DNA from: Candidatus Poribacteria bacterium
GTDB taxonomy: Bacteria; Poribacteria; WGA-4E; WGA-3G
Reading direction: 5' to 3'
Length of the DNA stretch: 5,026 bases
NCBI GenBank assembly: GCA_009835515.1
Contig: VXXH01000605.1
Coordinates: 1 to 5,026 of the forward strand
Part shown: one piece after another, positions 1 through 4,999 of the stretch
Position numbering within the stretch: the first letter of the stretch is position 1
Layout of the letters: each line of letters starts with the position of its first letter
The notes under the pieces: model-generated
Database searches by the model: none
What the model saw: only the letters and a program-made list of their open reading frames with translations
Told to the model about the DNA's origin: nothing
Made by a program: the position numbers and the translations under genes

Positions 1-6
1 TGTATG

Positions 7-36
7 AGTATATCTCATTTACTCAAAATCTGTCAA
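7..36 (-). promoter_or_regulatory. possible divergent, leftward promoter
   Basis: On the minus strand the left palindrome arm also holds TTGACA (36 down to 31). An 18-base spacer then leads to TATACT (12 down to 7), five of six matches to the -10 consensus. It points out of the window to the left. It could drive a divergent tnpA beyond position 1, or be a read-out promoter if the element ends at 22/23. In the second case the -10 would be in host DNA. Confidence 0.4.
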
Positions 37-60
37 GTCAATTTGTCTTGACAGATTTTG
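24..60. repeat. 14-bp perfect inverted repeat with 9-base loop
   Basis: Arm 24-37 (CAAAATCTGTCAAG) pairs perfectly with arm 47-60, with loop 38-46. Each arm contains TTGACA read outwards, so the palindrome carries back-to-back -35 boxes. It may be an operator for divergent transcription or a left-end hairpin of the element. Its sequence does not match the right-end hairpin (1398-1419), which weakens the transposase-hairpin reading. It is not followed by a long T-run, so a terminator is less likely. Confidence 0.75.
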
Positions 61-75
61 TTTCTGTGATATGCT
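48..75 (+). promoter_or_regulatory. sigma70-type promoter of tnpB
   Basis: A perfect -35 box TTGACA (48-53) is followed by a 16-base spacer and a -10 box TATGCT (70-75). TGA at 67-69 supplies an extended -10 TGn. Transcription would start near 82, just before the folded leader and about 90 bases upstream of the GTG start of tnpB. The -35 box lies inside the right arm of the 24-60 palindrome, so a protein bound there could block it. Boxes were read by eye; no expression data. Confidence 0.55.
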
Positions 76-87
76 ATATCTTGCATG

Positions 88-151
88 GAAACCGGTAGAG
101 AGTTCCAGCCCGTCGCAAGGCGGGTCTCTACCTCCCACCGACTGAAACCGG
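88..151 (+). promoter_or_regulatory. structured 5' leader of tnpB
   Basis: GGTAGAGA (94-101) pairs with TCTCTACC (125-132), an 8-bp stem. Inside it CCCG (109-112) pairs with CGGG (121-124) around TCGCAAGG. The octamer GAAACCGG occurs at both 88-95 and 144-151, bracketing the fold. The region lies between the promoter and the start codon, so it would be transcribed as a leader RNA. Structured RNAs near IS605 orfB genes have been reported in comparative RNA surveys; membership in such a family was not tested here. Role unknown: control of tnpB translation, or part of a transposition site. Confidence 0.5.
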
Positions 152-161
152 AAGTCATGCC

Positions 162-168
162 AAAGGAG
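162..168 (+). promoter_or_regulatory. ribosome binding site deciding the tnpB start
   Basis: AAAGGAG sits six bases before GTG at 175-177. The in-frame ATG codons at 85 and 157 have no comparable site: the ATG at 157 has only GGAAG two bases away, and the ATG at 85 has none. This supports GTG 175 as the real start. Confidence 0.8.
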
Positions 169-174
169 TTAACT

Positions 175-1365
175 GTGCGTACCCGAAAGTTAAAATTGCA
201 GTATACTCAGCAGTTGGACACTCTTAATGCCGCCACTGCGTCTGTCTGGCGTGAGTGTTTGGTATTGAAGGAGATGTGGGACTATGCACATGGTTACCGC
301 ACGGGTGGCGCACTTGATGTGCCTTGTGAGTTGGGGATGGATAAACAGTTGTCTAAATCGCAACCTCTACATTCACAGAGTATTCAAGAAGTGCGGAGAC
401 GCTATTTCAAGAATCGTAAAGGCTTTCGTGAAAAGCGTAAGAATGGTGATAAGAAAGCGAAACCGCCCTATAGAGATAAAAGATTTCAAACAACCACTTG
501 GAAGAAATCTGCGATTTACTTTAAAGGCAATATGCTTGTCTTGTCTAACGGCAGACAGGGTGCTCCCTTAAAAGTGAGACTGCCAAAAAACTTTGATTTG
601 AAGTATGCTATAGCGCATATTGCCATTGTGGAGTTGGTCTATAACAAGGGTCAGTATACTCTGCATTTTGTGTATGGCGTAGAAAAACCACTGAAGTCAG
701 AGTCTGAAGGTGTTGTAGGCGTTGATATTGGTGAGATACATTCTCTGGTCAGTCATGATGGTGTTGCCACTACGATTTTCAATGGGCGGTATATACGCAG
801 TCTATACCGGTTGAGAAACAAGGTGATCGCATCTTATGGCAAGAAGATTGATAGGTGTAAACGCCATTCACAACGCTGGTGGTATCTTGTCCGACACAAA
901 TGGAAACGTATCAGGCAAATCGACAATCAGATACTTGATGGTTTACACAAGCATACCGCTCAGTTTGTGAAGATGTGTGAAGATCGCGATATTGCTACCA
1001 TTGTGATTGGCGATTTGACGGTTATACGCGAGCATATAGATTACGGCAAGCGTTCCAATCAAAAGTTACATCAATGGGCATTTGGTAAAGTCACGCAACT
1101 GATTTCATATAAAGCGAAAGCTTTAGGTATCAAAGTTGAAGTGATTGATGAGGCTTATACTTCACAAACTTGCCCGAAATGCGGAAACAGGAAGAAACCC
1201 ACCACTCGCGAATATACCTGCAAATGCGGTTTTGAATACCATCGCGATGGTGTAGGTGCGATAAACATAAGACAAAAGTATCTGGGATGCTTAGGTGTCC
1301 CCGTAGTGGCGACTATGGCATCGCCCGTCGGCATTCGTTTAGAAGGCCGATGTTGCTCCGCTTGA
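175..1365 (+). CDS. tnpB: TnpB RNA-guided endonuclease (IS200/IS605 OrfB)
   Basis: TnpB binds an omega-RNA made from the right end of its element and cuts DNA next to a transposon-specific motif; it is an ancestor of Cas12 nucleases. From GTG 175 the protein has 396 residues, normal for the family, and begins RTRKLKL as TnpBs usually do. The ORF stays open back to an ATG at 85, but that would translate the folded leader. A basic Arg/Lys-rich stretch lies near residues 74-110. RuvC-I is VGVDIG (Asp184) and RuvC-III is HRDGVGAINI (Asp358). The zinc ribbon is C333-x2-C336 with C349-x-C351. The RuvC-II position usually holding Glu in a VEDL-type motif reads IGDL (Gly279); Glu326 in DEAYTSQTCP may take over. 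No frameshift is seen, so the gene looks intact. The last about 20 codons overlap the omega-RNA hairpins. Confidence 0.95.
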   Translation: MRTRKLKLQYTQQLDTLNAATASVWRECLVLKEMWDYAHGYRTGGALDVPCELGMDKQLSKSQPLHSQSIQEVRRRYFKNRKGFREKRKNGDKKAKPPYRDKRFQTTTWKKSAIYFKGNMLVLSNGRQGAPLKVRLPKNFDLKYAIAHIAIVELVYNKGQYTLHFVYGVEKPLKSESEGVVGVDIGEIHSLVSHDGVATTIFNGRYIRSLYRLRNKVIASYGKKIDRCKRHSQRWWYLVRHKWKRIRQIDNQILDGLHKHTAQFVKMCEDRDIATIVIGDLTVIREHIDYGKRSNQKLHQWAFGKVTQLISYKAKALGIKVEVIDEAYTSQTCPKCGNRKKPTTREYTCKCGFEYHRDGVGAINIRQKYLGCLGVPVVATMASPVGIRLEGRCCSA

Positions 1366-1443
1366 GCGGAGAATGTTCCCACGAGGAACAAAAGGAATCT
1401 CCAGTCTTTAGACTGGAGAGGGTTCAATGGAAAAGGCTACGGT
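1301..1443 (+). ncRNA. predicted omega-RNA (TnpB guide RNA) with guide
   Basis: Four hairpins follow one another: CCGTAGT/ACTATGG (1301-1318, one G-U pair), CTCCGC/GCGGAG (1356-1371), TGTTCC/GGAACA (1374-1390) and TCTCCAGTC/GACTGGAGA (1398-1419). The RNA scaffold then ends at GGTTCAA (1427). In studied TnpB systems such as ISDra2, the guide is the roughly 16-20 bases of flanking DNA directly after this end, here starting TGGAAAAGGCTACGG. The 5' boundary is a guess, because omega-RNA can be processed from the tnpB transcript. The 3' end of the guide is also approximate. Confidence 0.65.
1398..1427 (+). repeat. IS605-type right-end hairpin and cleavage site
   Basis: A 9-bp stem TCTCCAGTC/GACTGGAGA with a TTTA loop (1398-1419) is followed by GGTTCAA. 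This matches the usual form of IS605-family right ends, including the TTTA loop and terminal TTCAA known from ISDra2-like elements. In a Y1 transposase reaction it would be the hairpin recognised at the right cleavage site. It also forms the last stem of the omega-RNA. Confidence 0.8.
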
Positions 1444-1650
1444 CGAAAGTTAATAACGCACGCCCAAGAAGAAGCACGGCACCTCGGATATAATAAAATG
1501 GTTATTCAAGGGGATCCGAACGCTGAACGATTCTATCGCTCAGCGGGCGGCTTGCTGATCAGCACAAGGAAGTCGGCAAGTATTCCTAACCGTGAACTTC
1601 CCATATTCTGTATCGATCTGAGAGAATCAGACGAAAATCCCCTTGGATAG
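1428..1650 (+). pseudogene. GNAT acetyltransferase, 3' remnant cut by the IS
   Basis: From GGA at 1429 to the TAG at 1648-1650 one frame stays open for 73 codons. It begins GKGYGRKLITHAQEEARHLG, a classic GNAT motif A: the Gly-rich loop gripping acetyl-CoA pyrophosphate plus the following helix. It continues with a strand and the DPNAERFYRSAG segment, the alpha-4/motif B region with the usual Asn and Tyr. It ends in ASIPNRELPIF, typical of small GNAT proteins. The N-terminal half is missing, and the break falls exactly at the IS right end, so the gene is inactivated. Position 3-22 is open in a frame that would join in phase (YEYISFT then GKGYG) if the element spans 23-1427. That join lacks the few residues normally found before motif A, so the left part is uncertain. 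The original substrate cannot be told. Confidence 0.8.
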
Positions 1651-1686
1651 GCATGTATAAGGCGTATGCTTCCAGACTTGCTATGG

Positions 1687-2766
1687 TTACTCGACTCGTG
1701 GTTGTCTTGCAGTTGGATTCCTTTGTAAACGGACTTTTGAATCCTTCAACGGTAGTTCAATACGCGCGCCGTTGTGTAGATGTGATTCAATGATACCAAA
1801 AATCAGTTCAGTGCTGGCGTATGCGCACCGAACACCGCCGCGGGTCGGTTCCCCTGTATCTAACGAGTGAACAAGGTCTTTAACCAAGTTTGCTGTGCTA
1901 CTGGTCCGTTCAAATTCAGGAAAGGTTTCAGGGACCTGACACGTCCGCCACCCGGGGATATCTTGTCGTTTACGGAGATGCCACTGCCAACCGTTGTTCC
2001 AACATGTAACGGTTCCGCCATCGCAAATCGCTTCCCATTCACTACCCCGTGGCGTTAGCAATGCATGTGCTGTTACACCGTTTTCAAACTGGATTGTGCC
2101 GCCACCAGTCGGATCCACTTGCAACACATCTCCATCAAAAACGGAATCGCCTTGCGGGAGATAACCTGTGACCCAACTCGCAGGCGCATCGCTATTCAGA
2201 CGTAAAATTAGGTCAAGATGATGGCTGGCTGAGTTGAAAAGTGTAGCGTTTGAATAAATGATCAAGGTTCGGAGTTTACCGATTTCACCGCTATCAATAA
2301 TCTCTTTCATCTTGTCGAACCCTGTATGCCACCGGCGATTTGTGCCAAGGTTAAAGGCAACATTGTTTTCTTCTACCGCAGACACCATTGCTGCCGCTTC
2401 GTCCATAGAAGCCGCCATCGCCTTTTCCGCGTAAATGGCTTTCACACCGTGCTTCGCTGCGTAAACAACAATTTCTGCGCGATGCTCCGGTTGTGTGGCA
2501 ACGCTGACGATATCAGGCTGTTCTTTTTCAAGCATCTCACGATAATCGGTGTATTGATTCGCTTTTGGTACGTTATAGCGGTTGCCGAAATGTTCCATGA
2601 CTTCTGGACGCAGATCAGCGCATGCGATAAGGTCGGTTCGTTCTTCGGCAAAAAAGCCTGCAGCGTGGGAATAAGGTAACTTAATCGCTTCATAGTCGGG
2701 GACTTCGTTATCAATAAATGCACCCATCCGGCTACAACCAATAACAGCAGCACGATAAGTTTTCAT
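1687..2766 (-). CDS. Gfo/Idh/MocA family NAD(P)-dependent oxidoreductase
   Basis: These cytoplasmic enzymes oxidise or reduce sugars, inositols or their derivatives with a bound or free NAD(P). The protein has 359 residues, a normal length. Residues 5-15 (RAAVIGCSRMG) form the Rossmann nucleotide loop in the variant GxSxxG. Residues 84-98 (PDIVSVATQPEHRAE) are the second conserved strand, and E114-K115 is the EKP motif, here EKA. The C-terminal half carries the substrate domain with HHLD (182-185) in place of the usual DxxxHxxD; the Asp four before the first His is Asn178. The start is ATG 2764-2766 because AAGGAG stands seven bases upstream; an upstream in-frame ATG at 2826 would add 20 unrelated basic residues and lacks a good site. 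It converges on the GNAT remnant with 36 bases between stops. Substrate unknown; a sugar or cyclitol is likely. Confidence 0.88.
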   Translation of the reverse strand: MKTYRAAVIGCSRMGAFIDNEVPDYEAIKLPYSHAAGFFAEERTDLIACADLRPEVMEHFGNRYNVPKANQYTDYREMLEKEQPDIVSVATQPEHRAEIVVYAAKHGVKAIYAEKAMAASMDEAAAMVSAVEENNVAFNLGTNRRWHTGFDKMKEIIDSGEIGKLRTLIIYSNATLFNSASHHLDLILRLNSDAPASWVTGYLPQGDSVFDGDVLQVDPTGGGTIQFENGVTAHALLTPRGSEWEAICDGGTVTCWNNGWQWHLRKRQDIPGWRTCQVPETFPEFERTSSTANLVKDLVHSLDTGEPTRGGVRCAYASTELIFGIIESHLHNGARIELPLKDSKVRLQRNPTARQPRVE

Positions 2767-2773
2767 CTGTATT

Positions 2774-2779
2774 CTCCTT
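2774..2779 (-). promoter_or_regulatory. ribosome binding site of the oxidoreductase
   Basis: On the minus strand this reads AAGGAG, seven bases before ATG 2766-2764. It decides the start at residue MKTYRAAVIG rather than the longer reading from 2826. Confidence 0.75.
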
Positions 2780-2834
2780 ATCCTGAGTAAAATGATTCGG
2801 TGAGTCCTTCTATCACACTCGATCAATTGTTCAC

Positions 2835-2945
2835 TTGATTAGGACTTACGCATTTCCTCTTAAAGTCCCCCTGATAAGGGGGATTTAGGGGGTTTAAAAC
2901 TACAAAATTTACCATCGCGTGCTAAATTTGCGTAAGTTTTGATTA
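2835..2945. mobile_element. MITE-like element flanked by TTGATTA direct repeats
   Basis: TTGATTA occurs at 2835-2841 and again at 2939-2945. Just inside these, ACTTACGCA (2844-2852) is inverted as TGCGTAAGT (2929-2937), giving 9-bp terminal inverted repeats that extend further with G-T pairs. The core is about 97 bp and non-coding. It holds an internal hairpin in which TCCCCCT (2866-2872) pairs with AGGGGGA (2877-2883); flanking bases stretch the stem to about 10 bp. This is the shape of a miniature inverted-repeat element with a target-site duplication of up to 7 bp. It lies about 70 bases upstream of the oxidoreductase start. Similar GGACTTACGCA and AGTCCCCC sequences are remembered as dispersed repeats in some cyanobacteria and Poribacteria, but this was not searched. 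Confidence 0.6.
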
Positions 2946-2993
2946 TATTAACACACGCGAGAAAATTTGTCAAAAGTAAAATGAAAGGGTTTT

Positions 2994-3021
2994 CAGTTTT
3001 CAGTTACCAGTTGTCAGTTAA
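2994..3021. repeat. four tandem CAGTTNN heptamers
   Basis: CAGTTTT, CAGTTAC, CAGTTGT and CAGTTAA follow without gaps from 2994 to 3021. The first five bases are fixed and the last two vary. The array is non-coding and lies between the MITE-like element and the 3044-3073 hairpin. Function unknown; such short arrays occur as dispersed intergenic repeats in some bacteria. Confidence 0.7.
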
Positions 3022-3043
3022 GAGTCGTCCCAAATCGGGGTGG

Positions 3044-3073
3044 GTTCCAACCCCTCCTACGAGGCGTTGGAAC
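3044..3073. repeat. 12-bp REP-like hairpin
   Basis: GTTCCAAC (3044-3051) pairs with GTTGGAAC (3066-3073). Inside, CCTC (3053-3056) pairs with GAGG (3061-3064) around a CTAC loop, with a single C-C mismatch between the two stems. It lies 36 bases past the stop of the amidohydrolase gene on the minus strand. No T-run follows on either strand, so it is better called a REP-like palindrome or an mRNA-end stabilising stem than a classic rho-independent terminator. Confidence 0.6.
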
Positions 3074-3108
3074 AGTTTGAAGCACTTAAGGCATGCGTAA
3101 TTTCATGC

Positions 3109-3924
3109 TTAAAATTTCCAGAGACGTAGTGCCGTTTTGCCTAACACCCATTCCCGGTCTTCTGGTGTAAAGAAATCCATCTCATCTCGGACAACCGCTA
3201 AGGTTTCTGCATAACTGGCACGGCTGAGACAGACGGGCCAATCAGTACCCCACATGAGTCGCGAACCGCCAAAGGCGCGATATACTTCCTTAACCTGCTC
3301 AAACGTGTCCGCCCACGGGTACCCTGTTTTCGAGATTGACCACGTATGGCTTATCTTGACATAGACGCGAGGAAATCTTGCAAGATTGAGCAGTAATTCA
3401 AGTTTTTCAGGGGCATCAGGCGAGCAGCTTGCCATGTGGTCTACCACGACATCAAGATCCGGGTGCTGTTCCAAAAGCGGCACAAGATCGACCAATCGCT
3501 CGGCTCCAGTGAGCATAAGCATCGGCACACCAAGGGCTTCAGCACGGCTGAAGATAGGTGGCATTAACGGGCCCGTAAACCAATCACCGGCGGAGCCGAC
3601 AGAAGGACTCAGCCGCACGCCATGGAAACCGTACTCTTCTGTCCAGCGACTGAGATGTTCCGGTGCCTCCGGGTCTTCCGGGTTGATCCGACACACACCC
3701 ATGAATTTATCGGGATACCTTTTCATAACGTCCGCGGCGTAACTATTATCCCATCGGTAATGGATGACTTGAACGAGGACGGTTTTTTCAACATCGTTTG
3801 CTGCCATGAGTTCCAAAAGCATCTCTGCGGTAGCGTCCTCGGTGGGCGGATTTGTTGTCTCCGGTGCCCACGGAAACTGCGGATCGTTTTTCCAAACATG
3901 AACATGCGGATCAATAATTCTCAT
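3109..3924 (-). CDS. amidohydrolase-2 family metal-dependent hydrolase (lactonase-like)
   Basis: A TIM-barrel hydrolase of the amidohydrolase-2 group (the COG3618-like branch that includes sugar-lactone and 2-pyrone-4,6-dicarboxylate lactonases). It has 271 residues, close to the usual 270-290. The metal motif HxH is in DPHVHVW (His7, His9) at the N-terminus. GVRL (Arg104), VDHM (His163), the strand YVKIS (Lys190) and WGTDWP (Asp228) follow in the family's order. There is no signal peptide, so it is cytoplasmic. The start ATG 3922-3924 shares ATGA with the stop of the upstream membrane-protein gene. An AAGGAG 11 bases upstream, inside that gene, suggests coupled translation. The likely reaction is hydrolysis of a lactone or a related cyclic ester of a sugar acid; decarboxylation is also known in the superfamily. 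The exact substrate cannot be read from sequence. Confidence 0.88.
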   Translation of the reverse strand: MRIIDPHVHVWKNDPQFPWAPETTNPPTEDATAEMLLELMAANDVEKTVLVQVIHYRWDNSYAADVMKRYPDKFMGVCRINPEDPEAPEHLSRWTEEYGFHGVRLSPSVGSAGDWFTGPLMPPIFSRAEALGVPMLMLTGAERLVDLVPLLEQHPDLDVVVDHMASCSPDAPEKLELLLNLARFPRVYVKISHTWSISKTGYPWADTFEQVKEVYRAFGGSRLMWGTDWPVCLSRASYAETLAVVRDEMDFFTPEDREWVLGKTALRLWKF

Positions 3925-4922
3925 ATTTCTAATGACTCCTTCGGTTTTTTGAAATATCCGTACAGACCTAAAGGTACACAGTACAGTAGAATCAGGATGT
4001 GCAGGCTAAACCCTGTGACAGTCGCTACTTCTATAGATGTCCCGAAATGTGATAGCAGCCAGACGAACGGAAACTCTGTCGTCCCGAAGTTGCCAATCGT
4101 TTGGATAGGCAACAGATTAAAGACATTGGTAAATGCGAGTGCAAACAACACCTGCGTTATTGGCACATCAACCCCCATTTCAACAACGAGGTAACACTGA
4201 AATCCGAATCGGATTACAAGGCACATCAAAGAATATGCCCATACCTCCAAAAACCGTCGATTCGATCGGAACGCCGTGAGTTCCGCCAGCACCCGCAACC
4301 CCTTATCGACAACCCATGAAACCGCTCGCTTTTCAAGGCGTAATAGCGGTCTCGCGCATCGGTCAGCGAGTTCCATACAGACGTTTGGCGCGACGGAGAC
4401 GAAAATAACGACCAAAATTAAACCGCTTCCTATGAGAAGTGGTATGAAATACAGGACAGTACCAGAGAATGTGTCGCGAAGTTCAGCACGCAGGAGCCAT
4501 CCAGTTGCAATCACCAAACCCATTAACAATATCAAATCAATCAGACTTGCTACCAGCAGCGAGGCAATCCCTTGTGTTGCTTCCACTTTCTGCCGACGTT
4601 GCATCAGATAGACATAAGAGACATCCCCTGTCCGCATCGGGAGGATATTGCCCCAAAAGGTATGCAACGCTAAAATTGGAAAGAGCTGATGTAGACTGCT
4701 ATCCAGATTCAGCAATGCTCGGAACCGTGAGGCTTTCGCCAGCACTAACAAGCAGTAGCATGTGAATCCGATTAAGAGTGCCTTTATTGACAATCGACGC
4801 AGGGTTTGCGGTATCTGTTGAATGTCAATCTCTTTTAAGAGGAAATAGGTTATGATGACTGCGAGTAGCGTTGGTAAGCCGATCTTAGCAATCCGCTGGA
4901 ATTGTTCTCTGTTCAAAGGCAC
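3921..4922 (-). CDS. LPG synthase/UPF0104 flippase-like integral membrane protein
   Basis: A 333-residue multi-pass inner-membrane protein. Hydrophobic segments lie near residues 13-29, 46-64, 78-94, 119-141, 156-178, 228-248, 253-275 and 296-322. Two family signatures are seen: FWGNILPMRTGDVSYVYL (89-106) with the N-x-x-P-x-R-x-G core, and NLLPIQTIGNFGTTE (269-283), the P-x-x-x-G-x-x-G-x-x-E loop. This is the transmembrane region of lysyl-phosphatidylglycerol synthase (MprF flippase part, PF03706-like), without the cytosolic aminoacyl-transferase domain. Such stand-alone members are suspected to move lipids or lipid-linked sugars. The start is GTG (4920-4922); an in-frame stop lies at 4935-4937 and no ATG is available between. 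The Shine-Dalgarno is weak. It is the first gene of an operon with the amidohydrolase. Substrate unknown. Confidence 0.85.
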   Translation of the reverse strand: MPLNREQFQRIAKIGLPTLLAVIITYFLLKEIDIQQIPQTLRRLSIKALLIGFTCYCLLVLAKASRFRALLNLDSSLHQLFPILALHTFWGNILPMRTGDVSYVYLMQRRQKVEATQGIASLLVASLIDLILLMGLVIATGWLLRAELRDTFSGTVLYFIPLLIGSGLILVVIFVSVAPNVCMELADRCARPLLRLEKRAVSWVVDKGLRVLAELTAFRSNRRFLEVWAYSLMCLVIRFGFQCYLVVEMGVDVPITQVLFALAFTNVFNLLPIQTIGNFGTTEFPFVWLLSHFGTSIEVATVTGFSLHILILLYCVPLGLYGYFKKPKESLEI

Positions 4923-4970
4923 GCTCGCTATCGGTTATGATTGATTTGTCTGTTTGATGGAATTCGTATT

Positions 4971-4999
4971 ATGGTATCCGTTGCAGGTTTAATTGTCAA
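4971..4999 (-). promoter_or_regulatory. sigma70-type promoter of the flippase-amidohydrolase operon
   Basis: On the minus strand a perfect TTGACA (4999-4994) is followed by a 17-base spacer and TACCAT (4976-4971), four of six matches to TATAAT. Transcription would start near 4964, giving a 5' untranslated region of about 40 bases before GTG 4922. Read by eye; the -10 is only fair. Confidence 0.5.

Larger units (their letters stand above)
1..1427 (+). mobile_element. IS200/IS605-family insertion sequence with tnpB; right end at 1427, left end unresolved
   Basis: The element holds one intact tnpB and ends in a 9-bp stem with a TTTA loop (1398-1419), followed by GGTTCAA (1421-1427). This is the layout of IS605-family right ends, where the Y1 transposase cleaves just after TCAA. 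The base after 1427 starts in-frame GNAT acetyltransferase coding sequence, which independently fixes the right boundary. No terminal inverted repeats or target duplication are expected in this family. No tnpA is visible. The left end may lie at 22/23, after TTTAC (18-22), a known kind of IS605-family target. It may instead be upstream of the window if a divergent tnpA sits there. The start at 1 only marks the window edge. Confidence 0.8.

Noticed and set aside
85..174. N-terminal extension of tnpB from ATG 85 or 157
   Set aside because: No Shine-Dalgarno stands before either ATG, the region folds as RNA, and TnpB proteins normally begin at the RTRKLKL-like segment, which GTG 175 with AAAGGAG provides.
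1287..1493. Short + strand ORF across the IS right end
   Set aside because: It runs out of frame with both tnpB and the GNAT remnant, crosses the IS boundary and has no family resemblance; a shadow frame.
1651..1686. Possible terminator between the convergent GNAT remnant and the oxidoreductase
   Set aside because: Only a 4-5 bp GCAT/ATGC stem is present, with no T-run.
2326..2679. 117-codon + strand ORF opposite the oxidoreductase
   Set aside because: It lies antisense within a clear Gfo/Idh/MocA gene, and its composition (many Cys, Phe, His, Arg) is that of a mirror frame.
2915..2960. TCGCGTG / CACGCGA inverted repeat
   Set aside because: A 7-bp match over a 32-base loop that straddles the MITE-like boundary; likely chance.
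2994..3021. CRISPR-like repeat
   Set aside because: The unit is 7 bases with no spacers, so it is a simple tandem repeat and not a CRISPR array.
3087..3113. TTAAGGCATG / CATGCTTAA stem at the amidohydrolase stop
   Set aside because: It needs a bulge, is AT-rich and has no T-run in the direction of transcription; too weak to call a terminator.
3622..4194. 190-codon + strand ORF
   Set aside because: It is antisense across the junction of two well-recognised genes and has no domain-like pattern.
4276..4765. Overlapping + strand ORFs opposite the membrane protein
   Set aside because: They are Ser/Arg/Thr-rich mirror frames of a hydrophobic coding sequence, with no RBS.
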